A stretch of 64,000 nt of DNA from Pseudopedobacter sp035496935 (GCA_035496935.1 DATJED010000020.1:1-64000); one strand, 5' to 3'. Positions 51,719 to 60,467 are shown, counted from the first letter of the stretch. Notes: generated by a model not told the origin, from the sequence alone. Translations and numbers: made by a program.

Positions 51719-52270
51719 GTGATAAAAGCTAACAAAACTTTTTTAGAAGAACACGAGCTAGTTGCAGCCCTCCTAGAGCAACGGAAAATTGGCGCCGAGG
51801 CCTTATATGATATGTATTCGGCATCTTTACTGGGTATCATACAACGGGTAATTACTGATAAGGAAATTGCCGAAGATGTTTTACAGGAAGGTTTGGTTAA
51901 AATTTGGAATTCGATACAACAATACGACCCCTCCAAAGGCAGACTTTTTACTTGGATGGTGAACGTTGTTCGTAACCTTTCTATTGACAAAGTTAGATCT
52001 AAAGATTACAGAAATCATTCTAAAAACCAAGACCTAGAAAACCACGTAAATTCAATTGACACACAGAGAAATTCAGAATATAAACCAGAGTTAATGGGTG
52101 TTAAAGACCTTTTGCAAAAGCTAAAACCCGAACAGAAGATCATTGTCGAGATGATTTATTTTCAGGGCTACACGCATATGGAGGTTGCGGAAAAACTGGC
52201 GATGCCTTTAGGAACGGTAAAAACCAGGTTACGAATGGGCATTATAGAATTAAGAAAATACTTTAAATAG
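51719..52270 (+). CDS. ECF-type RNA polymerase sigma factor
   Basis: A 183-residue sigma factor. Region 2 has LYDMYSASLLGIIQRVITDKE, EDVLQEGLVKIWNSIQQYDP and WMVNVVRNLSIDKVR. Region 4 is MVEMIYFQGYTHMEV-like (here VEMIYFQGYTHMEVAEKLAMPLGTVKTRLRMGI), with the promoter-contacting KTRLR. The start is a GTG at 51719. The next gene starts directly after its stop codon, and that gene is an RskA-type anti-sigma factor, so the two form a regulatory pair. No SusC/SusD neighbours. Confidence 0.9.
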   Translation: MIKANKTFLEEHELVAALLEQRKIGAEALYDMYSASLLGIIQRVITDKEIAEDVLQEGLVKIWNSIQQYDPSKGRLFTWMVNVVRNLSIDKVRSKDYRNHSKNQDLENHVNSIDTQRNSEYKPELMGVKDLLQKLKPEQKIIVEMIYFQGYTHMEVAEKLAMPLGTVKTRLRMGIIELRKYFK

Positions 52271-53113
52271 GTGGAAAACATAAAGACATATATCGAATCT
52301 GGTATCTTAGAATTATATGTTCTAGGTGACCTCAGTGCTGAGGAAAGAGAAGCAGTGGAGACAATGTGTCGACTCCATCCTGAGGTAAAAGCCGAATTGG
52401 AGGTGATCGAGAAAGTGATGATGGATGTATCGTCGGATTTAGCCGTAGAGGCGTCCTTAAAATCAAAAGAAAATTTCTTTAATGAGCTTACGTTTGTTGA
52501 TGATGAAAAATTCGTAACACCTGTGGTTTCACCCATGGCAAAAGAAGCTAAAGTTATACCGTTAAATAGCAATACAGTAAACTTTTATAAATATTCCTTT
52601 GTGGCCTGTTCAGTACTTTTGATAGCAAGCATTGGGGTTATAATTAATTTATCGAATAGCTTAAAAGAAAGCAAACAACAGATCACACAATTACAAAACA
52701 GCAATCAAACTTTTGCCAATCAGGTTAATTATTTAGATAAAAAAGTAAGCAGCTCTACCCGTTCTTTACAAGTACTTACAAATCCCGATGTAAAAATGGT
52801 AACATTAAAGGGTACGGATAATTCTCCTAATTCAAACATCATGGTTGCCTTTAATCAAAAAGAAGAGAAGGTAATGATTGATTTGACAAGCATGAAAATG
52901 CCGAAGAACGACGTAGATCACCAATACCAACTTTGGGCATTAGTTGACGGAAAACCGGTAGATTTAGGAGTTTTTGATATGAGAGACGGCGAAGTTGGCT
53001 TAAAAAACATGAAACCAATTGGCGTTGCACAGACATTTGCGGTAACCTTAGAACCACGAGGTGGTAGCGTTAGTCCAACCTTGGAAAAACTAATGGTAAT
53101 TGGGAATATTTAA
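52271..53113 (+). CDS. RskA-type anti-sigma factor
   Basis: A 280-residue membrane protein starting with GTG directly after the sigma stop. The N-terminal cytoplasmic domain (about 1-95, ESGILELYVLGDLSAEEREAVE) is followed by one membrane helix (about 105-125; SFVACSVLLIASIGVIINL), a short coiled coil (KESKQQITQLQNSNQ) and the RskA periplasmic domain (DHQYQLWALVDGKPVDLGVFDM, VTLEPRGGSVSPTLEKLMVIG). It binds and silences the upstream sigma factor until regulated proteolysis. Confidence 0.88.
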   Translation: MENIKTYIESGILELYVLGDLSAEEREAVETMCRLHPEVKAELEVIEKVMMDVSSDLAVEASLKSKENFFNELTFVDDEKFVTPVVSPMAKEAKVIPLNSNTVNFYKYSFVACSVLLIASIGVIINLSNSLKESKQQITQLQNSNQTFANQVNYLDKKVSSSTRSLQVLTNPDVKMVTLKGTDNSPNSNIMVAFNQKEEKVMIDLTSMKMPKNDVDHQYQLWALVDGKPVDLGVFDMRDGEVGLKNMKPIGVAQTFAVTLEPRGGSVSPTLEKLMVIGNI

Positions 53114-53380
53114 CGGTTTATAACCATTAAACATTTCTAATCATCTTTCAATACATATTGTATTTTCTTTCGTTATAACTACTAATTGCTTTAGTCGGCT
53201 TTCATAGTCCGTAACTATTAACTGTTTAACGCCTGTTAAAAAAATTATCTCCCTATAATAAAACCACTATCAGAACTGGATTTTTAAAAGATTCAAATAA
53301 ATCTTGAATTTATATGGAATCACACTTTTTCTCTTGTTTTAGTCTGGTAGAAATAGTAGGAGAAAATCCCGTTTAAACTA
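53114..53380. other. Intergenic region with no gene seen
   Basis: An AT-rich spacer of about 270 nt between the anti-sigma gene and the convergent ferritin-like gene. I see no ORF, tRNA or repeat unit; only the shared terminator at 53381-53405 is recognised. Confidence 0.6.
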
Positions 53381-53405
53381 AAAAAGGCGAGAAATCTCGC
53401 CTTTT
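53381..53405. terminator. Bidirectional terminator between anti-sigma and ferritin-like genes
   Basis: An 11-bp stem AAAAGGCGAGA / TCTCGCCTTTT with a two-nt spacer AA, A-run before and T-run after. It suits both convergent genes, mainly the minus-strand ferritin-like gene at 53425. Confidence 0.85.
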
Positions 53406-53424
53406 AATTCTGATGTTTTAAATC

Positions 53425-54267
53425 TTACGAAACTATAAACATTCCAGCAATTTCTAAGACCGCTTCCTTAGTTAGGGGTTCATCAAAGGCCTCAACTGCA
53501 GCTGAAAATGATATTTTAGAACCAGCTGTTGCTCCCATTAATGTGGTAATATCTACACCCGCTTGCATCTTACTATTTTCGTCCGCATAAACTTTATCAA
53601 CGGCGGTTACTCCAGAATCGTTTGCCTGGGTTGGAGTTCCAGTAATCCATGGTTTTAAACCGTCAACCATATTTTTTCTCATTTGGCGGATATGAGAAGC
53701 ATGACGGGCCTCAACAGAATGAATTGAAAGTGCCGCGGTTAACACCACCTTGTTTCCTAAAAGGTTTGGTGCTTGTCCTTTGTAAGCTCTAACTCCGGTA
53801 TCTTCAAAGGCTTGAGATACAGCTAAAAATGTTCCGTAACTTGTAAAAACAGTTGGAAAAGGAGCTTCAAAATCAAAAGCTGGCTTTTCAACAGCTGCAG
53901 TCCCCAAAACTGACTTTAAAAATGCCACATGGTTATTTTCATCGTCTCTAATCCTTTCTAAAGCCGCCTTTGCGGTAGCATTTGGAATTTGCGCAGTTAA
54001 AATAGTTCTTTGTAAAGCAGTGGTATAAAATTCTGCTTCTAGATACTCTAAAGTTAACGCAAAATTTAGTACGTCGTTAACAGAACTCGTACCTGTTTGT
54101 CCGTAAGCTTTTTTAAACATGCTGCCTAAAGCAAACGGCAATGCCGAAAGTGCTACTTTAGAGCCAAAACTAGTAATGTTTTTAATGGCGTCTCTTCTAG
54201 GGCTTAATCTATCTGTGATTTCAGGATCAATTGCTTCAATATCCCTTAATATATTTAAAAAATTCAT
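53425..54267 (-). CDS. Ferritin-like domain protein (Ferritin_2 family)
   Basis: A 280-residue protein. The N-terminal part (about 1-55) has RRDAIKNITSFGSKVALSAL, a signal-like stretch ending near YGQ. The ferritin-like four-helix region has Glu and His at the helix positions expected for a metal site: LTLEYLEAEFYTTAL, RDDENNHVAFLK, and the SVEARHASHIRQMRKN helix. It resembles desiccation-related PCC13-62-type proteins. It is 10 nt downstream of a second ferritin-like gene on the same strand, and the two are probably translated as one unit. Function is likely metal or oxidant handling outside the cytoplasm; not proven. Confidence 0.87.
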   Translation of the reverse strand: MNFLNILRDIEAIDPEITDRLSPRRDAIKNITSFGSKVALSALPFALGSMFKKAYGQTGTSSVNDVLNFALTLEYLEAEFYTTALQRTILTAQIPNATAKAALERIRDDENNHVAFLKSVLGTAAVEKPAFDFEAPFPTVFTSYGTFLAVSQAFEDTGVRAYKGQAPNLLGNKVVLTAALSIHSVEARHASHIRQMRKNMVDGLKPWITGTPTQANDSGVTAVDKVYADENSKMQAGVDITTLMGATAGSKISFSAAVEAFDEPLTKEAVLEIAGMFIVS

Positions 54268-54277
54268 GTCTATTTAA

Positions 54278-54982
54278 TTAAGATGGTAAATTACTTGCGT
54301 TAATTTCTGTTTTGATATAAGCTTTAGCGATGGTTAAAACTTCCATTGGGGTACGAGATTTATCGAGTCCGTTAGCATCAACTACATCAGTGCCTGCAAA
54401 ACTTCCAGGAGTAATTAAATCTCTGATATAAGCAGCATGACGGGCTTCAACAGATACAATTTTTCCAGCTATTGTTAAATAAGCTCCATTTTCGATTAAA
54501 TATCCCGCTCCGTTATATGCAGAAACTCCTAAATCTTCAAAAGCCTTTGCGGTAGCTAAAACACTTGTTCTACTTGTAAAATCTATTGATGAAAAATCAA
54601 CTTCCAGCGCTGGAATAGCACTGTTTCCTAAAGCCTCTTTAAAAAATTCTCTGTGGGCAATCTCATGATCGCGGATGTCTTTAAAAAGCATCTCCTCTTC
54701 CGCCGGGATATTTCTATAGAAAGAAGCTGCAACTTTCGTGTAAAAAGCTGCCTCTAACTGTTCTAAAGCATAAGCGTAATTCAAAATACCAATATCACCG
54801 GTACCTAAATCAATCCCACGGTTAAAATCGTGACGGTCTTTTTTACATCCTGCAGCAACCAAAGCTAAACCAGCTGCGCTAGCTCCGGCATATGTTAAAA
54901 AATTGCGGCGTTGCATTTTTTTTGTCAAAAATGTATCATTTCCAGCCTGTTCTTCTTGATCGACGTTTTCAAAAATTTTCAT
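54278..54982 (-). CDS. Ferritin-like domain lipoprotein with twin-arginine-like signal
   Basis: A 234-residue protein starting at the ATG at 54982 (MKIFENVDQEEQAG); the TTG start at 55006 is not used. An inserted twin-arginine-like signal MQRRNFLTYAGASAAGLAL is followed by a lipobox Cys (VAAGCKKD). The ferritin-like helices carry YALEQLEAAFYTKVA, DIRDHEIAHREFFKEAL and SVEARHAAYIRDL, the same ExxH-type pattern as the downstream gene. Two paralogous ferritin-like genes in tandem suggest duplication and possibly a heteromer. Confidence 0.85.
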   Translation of the reverse strand: MKIFENVDQEEQAGNDTFLTKKMQRRNFLTYAGASAAGLALVAAGCKKDRHDFNRGIDLGTGDIGILNYAYALEQLEAAFYTKVAASFYRNIPAEEEMLFKDIRDHEIAHREFFKEALGNSAIPALEVDFSSIDFTSRTSVLATAKAFEDLGVSAYNGAGYLIENGAYLTIAGKIVSVEARHAAYIRDLITPGSFAGTDVVDANGLDKSRTPMEVLTIAKAYIKTEINASNLPS

Positions 54983-55171
54983 AAGAAATTTAATTTTAGT
55001 TAACAATTTGTTTGATAACTGTAAAAACGAAGTATTTTAATGCTTGGATGTTAGTTTTTTAAATATTTATTGTTGCTAGCTTATTTTATCAATTGGGGCT
55101 ATCCAAAAGAGACTTTTAAAAAATCCTATTTGCTGCTTTAATGCGGTCAATTTTAAAATCCTCACAAAAAC

Positions 55172-55201
55172 TTGATTATCCCCACAAGCTTCTTATATTT
55201 G
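55172..55201 (+). promoter_or_regulatory. Promoter of the his operon
   Basis: TTG (55172-55174), a 19-nt spacer and TATATTTG (55194-55201) match the Bacteroidota -33/-7 consensus. Predicted transcription starts about 6 nt downstream, some 33 nt before the leader-peptide ATG. Confidence 0.85.
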
Positions 55202-55239
55202 TGACATATAATTCTCTCCGTAGAAATATTAAAAAAGAC

Positions 55240-55284
55240 ATGAAATTAATTTTGACACCAATACATCATTTACATCATCGCTAA
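55240..55284 (+). CDS. His operon leader peptide
   Basis: A 14-codon ORF reading MKLILTPIHHLHHR. Four of five consecutive codons (codons 9-13, CAT CAT TTA CAT CAT) encode His, and the stop (TAA) falls in the loop of the hairpin at 55276-55291. This is the arrangement of a classical attenuator: slow translation when His-tRNA is scarce would alter RNA folding ahead of the terminator hairpin. It lies 83 nt before hisG and 38 nt after the -7 box. Confidence 0.82.
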   Translation: MKLILTPIHHLHHR

Positions 55285-55300
55285 GGCGATGTTATATTTT
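55276..55300 (+). terminator. Candidate his attenuator terminator
   Basis: CATCGC-TAAG-GCGATG is a perfect 6-bp stem-tetraloop (55276-55291), followed by the T-rich TTATATTTT. The left arm overlaps the last His codons and the Arg codon of the leader peptide. An alternative antiterminator pairing is not obvious by eye. Confidence 0.7.
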
Positions 55301-55367
55301 GTATGTTTTGTACGTCAAAACTTTTTTATTCTCATTCTTTAGTCTTTTATTAATACCATAAAAAATC

Positions 55368-56219
55368 TTGAAAACTTTAAAAATTGCTATTCAGAAATCT
55401 GGCAGGTTAAACGAAAAATCTGTAGAACTGTTAAAAAACTGTGGTCTTTCGTTCGAAAACTATAAAAGCTCATTAATTACCCAAGTATCAAATTTTCCTC
55501 TAGAAATTCTTTTTTTAAGAGATGATGATATTCCAGAATATGTGCAAGACGGCATTGCCGATATCGGCATTGTCGGCGAAAACGGAATTGCGGAAACTGA
55601 CGTTGATGTAAATTATTTACAACGTTTAGGCTTTGGTAAATGCAAGTTAAAACTGGCTGTGCCCAACAATAGCAACATTCAAAAAGTTGCAGATTTAAAT
55701 GGGAAATCCATCGCAACCTCCTACCCTGTTATTTTACAGAAGTTTTTGGATAAAGAAGGGATTTCTTCCGATATCAAAACCATATCCGGCTCGGTAGAAA
55801 TTTCTCCGGGTTTAGGCTTGGCTGATGCCATTTTCGACATCGTATCAACCGGAGGAACTTTGCGCAGTAACGGTTTAAAGCCTTTTGCCGATGTAATGTC
55901 ATCAGAAGCCATTTTAATCGGACGAAAAGGAATTGAAACCGATGCTTTAGTTTCGGAATTATTGCAGCGCATTCAGTCGGTAATGCGGGCTAAAGAAACT
56001 AAATACGTAGTGCTTAACGTTGAAAAAACGAACCTCGACAAAATTCTAGCTTTGCTCCCAGGCGTTAAAAGTCCGTCTGTTTTGCCTTTGGCAGAAGAAG
56101 GCTGGGTTGCTGTGCACACCGTAATTCCAGAAACTGATTTTTGGAGCCACATTAACGAGTTAAAAGCAGCCGGCGCACAAGGAATTGTAGTAATGCCGAT
56201 AGAGAAGATAATTTTGTAG
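55368..56219 (+). CDS. hisG: ATP phosphoribosyltransferase
   Basis: A 283-residue long-form HisG, the first committed step of histidine synthesis (ATP + PRPP). Motifs include LKIAIQKSGRLNEKSV, FLRDDDIPEYVQDGIADIGIVGENGIAE and a PRPP loop around ISGSVEISPGLGLADAIFDIVSTGGTL; the C-terminal ACT-like regulatory domain (about 205-283) binds His. The start is a TTG at 55368: no ATG precedes the conserved KTLKIAIQKSG. It follows the His leader and attenuator. Confidence 0.95.
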   Translation: MKTLKIAIQKSGRLNEKSVELLKNCGLSFENYKSSLITQVSNFPLEILFLRDDDIPEYVQDGIADIGIVGENGIAETDVDVNYLQRLGFGKCKLKLAVPNNSNIQKVADLNGKSIATSYPVILQKFLDKEGISSDIKTISGSVEISPGLGLADAIFDIVSTGGTLRSNGLKPFADVMSSEAILIGRKGIETDALVSELLQRIQSVMRAKETKYVVLNVEKTNLDKILALLPGVKSPSVLPLAEEGWVAVHTVIPETDFWSHINELKAAGAQGIVVMPIEKIIL

Positions 56220-56287
56220 ATGGTTAGATTTTTAGTTTGTTAGGTGGTTCGTTGCCTAACAAAAAACCATCTAAAACCTAACAAACG
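56217..56287 (+). repeat. Octamer tract forming a stem between hisG and hisD
   Basis: The hisG stop codon begins the tract. Outer arms TAGATGGTT (56217-56225) and AACCATCTA (56265-56273) and inner arms TTTGTTAGG (56236-56244) and CCTAACAAA (56255-56263) are perfect complements, so a two-tier hairpin forms in the his mRNA. Units resemble GxTxxTTA octamers. There is no T-run. Confidence 0.75.
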
Positions 56288-57583
56288 ATGAAAACATATA
56301 ATTATCAAGATTTAAGCAAAGCCGATATTCAACAGTTGGTGTCCCGTAATGCCGACTCTGGAAACGAGATAAGAGCGAAAGTTGAGCAAATTATCAATGA
56401 AGTAAAAAAGAATGGTGACAGCGCATTAAAAAACTTGGCTTTACAATTTGACAAAGTTGAATTATCCAGCTTATATATAGATAAAAAAGAAATCGCAAGC
56501 TTGGCTGATGGAATTTCTGCCGAAGTAAAACAAGCGATTGATGTTGCTTATCAAAACATTAAAAAATTCCACGAAACGCAAATATCTAAGGAAGAAAAAA
56601 CAGAAACAACTGCAGGGGTAACTTGTTGGCGAGAAGTTAGAGCAATTGAAAGAGTTGGCTTATATATTCCAGGCGGAACTGCGGTTTTACCGAGTACTTT
56701 TTTAATGTTGGGCATTCCTGCAAAAATTGCGGGCTGTAAGGAAATTGTAGTTTGTTCGCCTCCTCAAAAATCAGGAAGTATCAACGGCTATATTGCTTAC
56801 GTTGCCAAATTATTAGGTATCGAAAGAATTTATTTAGCCGGTGGTGCACAAGCCGTTGCTGCAATGGCTTACGGAACGGAAAGCATTCCTAAAGTCGATA
56901 AAATTTTCGGCCCTGGAAATCAGTTTGTAACTATGGCAAAAACCCTGATACAATCTAGTACCAACACGGCCATTGATATGCCTGCGGGTCCATCAGAAGT
57001 TTTGGTAATTGCCGATGAAACTGCAAACCCTGTTTTTGTTGCTGCCGATTTATTAGCGCAGTGCGAACATGGAATCGACAGTCAGGGAGTTTTAGTAAGT
57101 ATTTCTGAATCAATTATTGAACGAACTTTAATTGAAGTAGAAAAACAACTTGAAGTTTTACCTCGTAAAGAAATAGCTTCCAAATCAATCGCTAATTCTT
57201 ATGCGGTTTTGGTTGCCAATTTAAATGAAGCGATGACTTTCAGCAATGAATATGCACCGGAACATTTAATTTTAGCAACGGATAACTGGCAACAGATTGC
57301 AGGTAAAATCATCAATGCAGGTTCTGTTTTTGCAGGTAATTTAACGCCCGAAAGTGCAGGAGATTACGCCAGCGGAACAAACCATACTTTACCAACAAGC
57401 GCTTATGCAAAATCATATTCTGGCGTTTCTTTAGATTCTTTTGTGAAGAAAATTACGTTTCAGCACATCAGCGAAAGTGGCATTAAAAACTTAGGCCCAA
57501 CTATTGAAATTTTAGCAGAAATTGAAGGCTTGCAAGCGCATAAAAATGCGGTGAGTGTGAGACTGGCTGAGATTAAAGAATAA
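56288..57583 (+). CDS. hisD: Histidinol dehydrogenase
   Basis: A 431-residue NAD- and zinc-dependent enzyme for the last two steps, histidinol to histidine. Motifs include RVGLYIPGGTAVLPSTFLM, ERIYLAGGAQAVAAMAYGTESIPKVDKI, FGPGNQFVTMAK, MPAGPSEVLVIAD and EYAPEHLILATDN (metal ligands His near the end). Start ATG at 56288 after the repeat stem. The downstream gene is an unrelated lipoprotein, then hisC. Confidence 0.97.
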   Translation: MKTYNYQDLSKADIQQLVSRNADSGNEIRAKVEQIINEVKKNGDSALKNLALQFDKVELSSLYIDKKEIASLADGISAEVKQAIDVAYQNIKKFHETQISKEEKTETTAGVTCWREVRAIERVGLYIPGGTAVLPSTFLMLGIPAKIAGCKEIVVCSPPQKSGSINGYIAYVAKLLGIERIYLAGGAQAVAAMAYGTESIPKVDKIFGPGNQFVTMAKTLIQSSTNTAIDMPAGPSEVLVIADETANPVFVAADLLAQCEHGIDSQGVLVSISESIIERTLIEVEKQLEVLPRKEIASKSIANSYAVLVANLNEAMTFSNEYAPEHLILATDNWQQIAGKIINAGSVFAGNLTPESAGDYASGTNHTLPTSAYAKSYSGVSLDSFVKKITFQHISESGIKNLGPTIEILAEIEGLQAHKNAVSVRLAEIKE

Positions 57584-57611
57584 GGAGCAAAGATTAAAAA
57601 CTAAAAATATC

Positions 57612-58286
57612 ATGAAATATATTCTGATGATTTTCTTTTTTATTTCAATAGGAGCTTGTTCAGATTCTAATAAAAATCCGAAAGAAAGACGAGAAGATTC
57701 AACAATTGTTGAAAAAGGCGTAATTCAGAAGAGCGCATCAGCATATAGGGTTATTGGATCTGGTTATTTTTGGAACGAATTAGACGAGGGTAAATTCAAT
57801 ATTGTTAAATTTAAAGATGGCACTATTGATTCAATTGATACATCCTTTGGAATATATACTTTGACAAACGATGCTATCGTATATTTAAGAGTATCTAAAA
57901 ATCTATCCGATGAATTTACATCTAAAAAAGACAGCGTCTATGGATCAATTGGTGAGTATATAATAAGCAAAAATGAGTTAAAAACCCCTATTAATAGGTT
58001 TGCAAAGCACTTTCAAGATTATTTTTCGTCGCCCAAATTAACAAATGACAAACTCTATTATTGGGGACTAGAACTCGTAGATTCTAATGGCGTCTATAAT
58101 ATATACGCAAGTGAACTTAATTTAATTAGCAAAAAAACAATTAACTATTTTTTATTTAAAGACGAAGTTGCTACAGATTTTAGAGGTTATTTTCCAGAAC
58201 CAGTAATAAAAAATAATGTGGCAACATACAAACTAGAAAATGGAAAAAAATGGACATTTTCAAAAGACTTTAAACCTTTGCAATAA
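57612..58286 (+). CDS. Lipoprotein of unknown function embedded in the his operon
   Basis: A 224-residue lipoprotein (signal peptide MKYILMIFFFISIGACSDS, lipidated Cys16). No domain recognised; it ends ENGKKWTFSKDFKPLQ, and repeats of YxLxNGKxW-like strands suggest a WG-type or beta-propeller-like repeat. Its base composition is clearly more AT-rich than hisD and hisC. Its stop codon overlaps the hisC ATG by one base (TAATG), so hisC may be coupled to it. Found inside an otherwise standard order, it looks like an inserted gene. Confidence 0.78.
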   Translation: MKYILMIFFFISIGACSDSNKNPKERREDSTIVEKGVIQKSASAYRVIGSGYFWNELDEGKFNIVKFKDGTIDSIDTSFGIYTLTNDAIVYLRVSKNLSDEFTSKKDSVYGSIGEYIISKNELKTPINRFAKHFQDYFSSPKLTNDKLYYWGLELVDSNGVYNIYASELNLISKKTINYFLFKDEVATDFRGYFPEPVIKNNVATYKLENGKKWTFSKDFKPLQ

Positions 58287-59338
58287 TGTTTGATATTAAC
58301 AAAATCATCCGACCAAATATAAAAACCTTAAAACCCTACTCTTCTGCAAGAGACGAGTTTAAGGGCGAAGCTTCCGTATATTTAGATGCCAACGAAAATG
58401 CTTTTGGCTCTCCGCTTCAGCAGGCTTTTCATCGTTATCCGGATCCGATGCAGTATGCGGTTAAGATGCGTTTGAGCGCAATAAAAGGAGTTCCAGCCAG
58501 AAATATTTTTTTAGGAAATGGAAGCGATGAAGCGATTGACATCTTATTCAGAAGTTTCTGCAACCCTGGTGTAGATAATGTCATTATCGTTCCTCCTACT
58601 TATGGAATGTACGAAGTTTCGGCAAACATTAACGATGTACAGATTAAACGGGTAAATCTGACAGAAGAATTCCAACTTAACTTAGACGGAATTGCGGAAG
58701 CGATAGATGAAAATACCAAACTCATTTTCATCTGCTCGCCAAACAACCCGACCGGAAACTCGATAAATCGCGAAGATATTGAAACTTTGCTGGCTAATTT
58801 TGAAGGAATTGTAGTAGTTGACGAAGCTTATATCAATTTCTCTCGCCAAAAAAGTTTTATTCAAGAGCTAACCGAATATTCCAATTTGGTAGTTTTGCAA
58901 ACTTTATCAAAAGCTTGGGGATTGGCTGCTTTACGAGTAGGGATGGCTTTCGCCAGCGAAGAGATTATTGAGGTTTTTAACCGTGTAAAACCACCTTACA
59001 ATATCAATGAAGCATCGCAACAATTGGCTTTAGAAGCATTGCAAAACGTTGATCAGGTAAACGGATGGATAAAAGAAATTTTAAAAGAGCGTGATGCTTT
59101 GGTTTTAGCTTTAAAGAATTTCGACTTTGTAATAGATATTTATCCATCAGACGCTAATTTTATTTTGGTAAAAACTGCTGATGCCGACAAAATTTATAAG
59201 TACCTCACCGAGGAGGGAATTATTGTGCGAAACCGAAATAAAGTAGAACTTTGCGAGGGTTGTTTACGCATTACCATTGGCACTAACGAGGAAAACCAGG
59301 CCATTATCAACAGCCTAAAAAAATTAAAAGATGACTAA
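58286..59338 (+). CDS. hisC: Histidinol-phosphate aminotransferase
   Basis: A 350-residue PLP enzyme that aminates imidazole-acetol phosphate with glutamate. Conserved points are LGNGSDEAIDILFRSFCNPG, CSPNNPTGNSI, VVDEAYINFS, and the PLP-Lys motif QTLSKAWGLAALRVG, then RNRNKVELCEGCLRITIGT. ATG shares its A with the upstream stop; it overlaps hisB by 8 nt at its end. Confidence 0.96.
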   Translation: MFDINKIIRPNIKTLKPYSSARDEFKGEASVYLDANENAFGSPLQQAFHRYPDPMQYAVKMRLSAIKGVPARNIFLGNGSDEAIDILFRSFCNPGVDNVIIVPPTYGMYEVSANINDVQIKRVNLTEEFQLNLDGIAEAIDENTKLIFICSPNNPTGNSINREDIETLLANFEGIVVVDEAYINFSRQKSFIQELTEYSNLVVLQTLSKAWGLAALRVGMAFASEEIIEVFNRVKPPYNINEASQQLALEALQNVDQVNGWIKEILKERDALVLALKNFDFVIDIYPSDANFILVKTADADKIYKYLTEEGIIVRNRNKVELCEGCLRITIGTNEENQAIINSLKKLKDD

Positions 59339-60467
59339 ATTACTTTTTATAGATAGAGACGGGACGCTGATTTTAGAGCCAGCAGACGAACAAATTGATT
59401 CTTTCGAAAAACTGATTTTTTATCCGAACGCAATAAGTAATCTGGCTAAAATTGCCAAAGAAACAGATTTTGAATTGGTGATGGTTACCAATCAGGATGG
59501 ATTAGGCACATCATCGCACCCAGAAGAAAACTTTTGGCCGGTACAAAACTTCATCATCCAAACCTTAAAAAACGAAGGAATCAGTTTTAGCGAAATCATT
59601 ATCGATAAAACTTTTGCAAAAGACAATGCTTCAACCCGCAAACCAGGAACTGCTTTGCTAACTCATTTTTTTGATAAAGAAAAGTACGATTTGGCGAACT
59701 CTTTTGTTATTGGCGATAGAATAAACGACGTAGTTTTAGCAAAAAATTTGGGTGCAAAGGCTATATGGTTAAACAATAATCCGCTTTTAGGCGCAACTGA
59801 AGCTCATAATAAAATAGATAACGTAGATGAAGTTTTAGCCATTGAAACTTCGGACTGGGACGAAATTTACCGCTTTTTAAAAGTTGGCGACCGTAAAATT
59901 GAGCACATCAGAAAAACAAATGAGACAGACATTCTCATCAAAATAAATCTGGACGGAAAGGGAAATGCCGATATTAAAACCGGTTTAAATTTCTTTGACC
60001 ACATGTTAGACCAAATTGCCCGTCATGGTGGGATAGATTTAACTGTACACACCAAAGGCGACTTACACATTGACGAACATCACACCATTGAAGATACTGG
60101 AATTGCGTTAGGCGAAGCTTTTGCCTTGGCTTTAGCCGATAAAAAAGGAATTGAGCGTTATGGGTTTTGTTTGCCAATGGACGACTGTTTAGCGCAAGTT
60201 GCAATAGACTTTGGTGGAAGAAACTGGATTGTTTGGGACGCAGAATTTAATCGAGAAAAAGTTGGCGATATGCCTACCGAAATGTTTTATCATTTTTTTA
60301 AATCTTTTTCAGATGCATCAAAATCCAACTTAAACATAAAAGTAGAAGGCGAAAACGAGCATCATAAAATTGAAGCAATTTTTAAAGCTTTTGCCAAAGC
60401 AATAAAAATGGCGGTAAAACGGGATATTAATAATATGCGTTTACCGAGTACTAAGGGATTGTTGTAG
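59331..60467 (+). CDS. hisB: Bifunctional histidinol-phosphatase / imidazoleglycerol-phosphate dehydratase
   Basis: A 378-residue fusion enzyme for two steps. The N-terminal HAD phosphatase domain (about 1-170) has the catalytic FIDRDGTLILEP (Asp8, Asp10) and VIGDRINDVVLAKNLGAKAI. The C-terminal dehydratase (about 190-378) has the metal-binding DHMLDQIARHGGIDL, DEHHTIEDTGIALGEA and EHHKIEAIFKAFAKAI. The fusion occurs in gammaproteobacteria and Bacteroidota. A repeat tract follows the stop. Confidence 0.97.
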   Translation: MTKLLFIDRDGTLILEPADEQIDSFEKLIFYPNAISNLAKIAKETDFELVMVTNQDGLGTSSHPEENFWPVQNFIIQTLKNEGISFSEIIIDKTFAKDNASTRKPGTALLTHFFDKEKYDLANSFVIGDRINDVVLAKNLGAKAIWLNNNPLLGATEAHNKIDNVDEVLAIETSDWDEIYRFLKVGDRKIEHIRKTNETDILIKINLDGKGNADIKTGLNFFDHMLDQIARHGGIDLTVHTKGDLHIDEHHTIEDTGIALGEAFALALADKKGIERYGFCLPMDDCLAQVAIDFGGRNWIVWDAEFNREKVGDMPTEMFYHFFKSFSDASKSNLNIKVEGENEHHKIEAIFKAFAKAIKMAVKRDINNMRLPSTKGLL

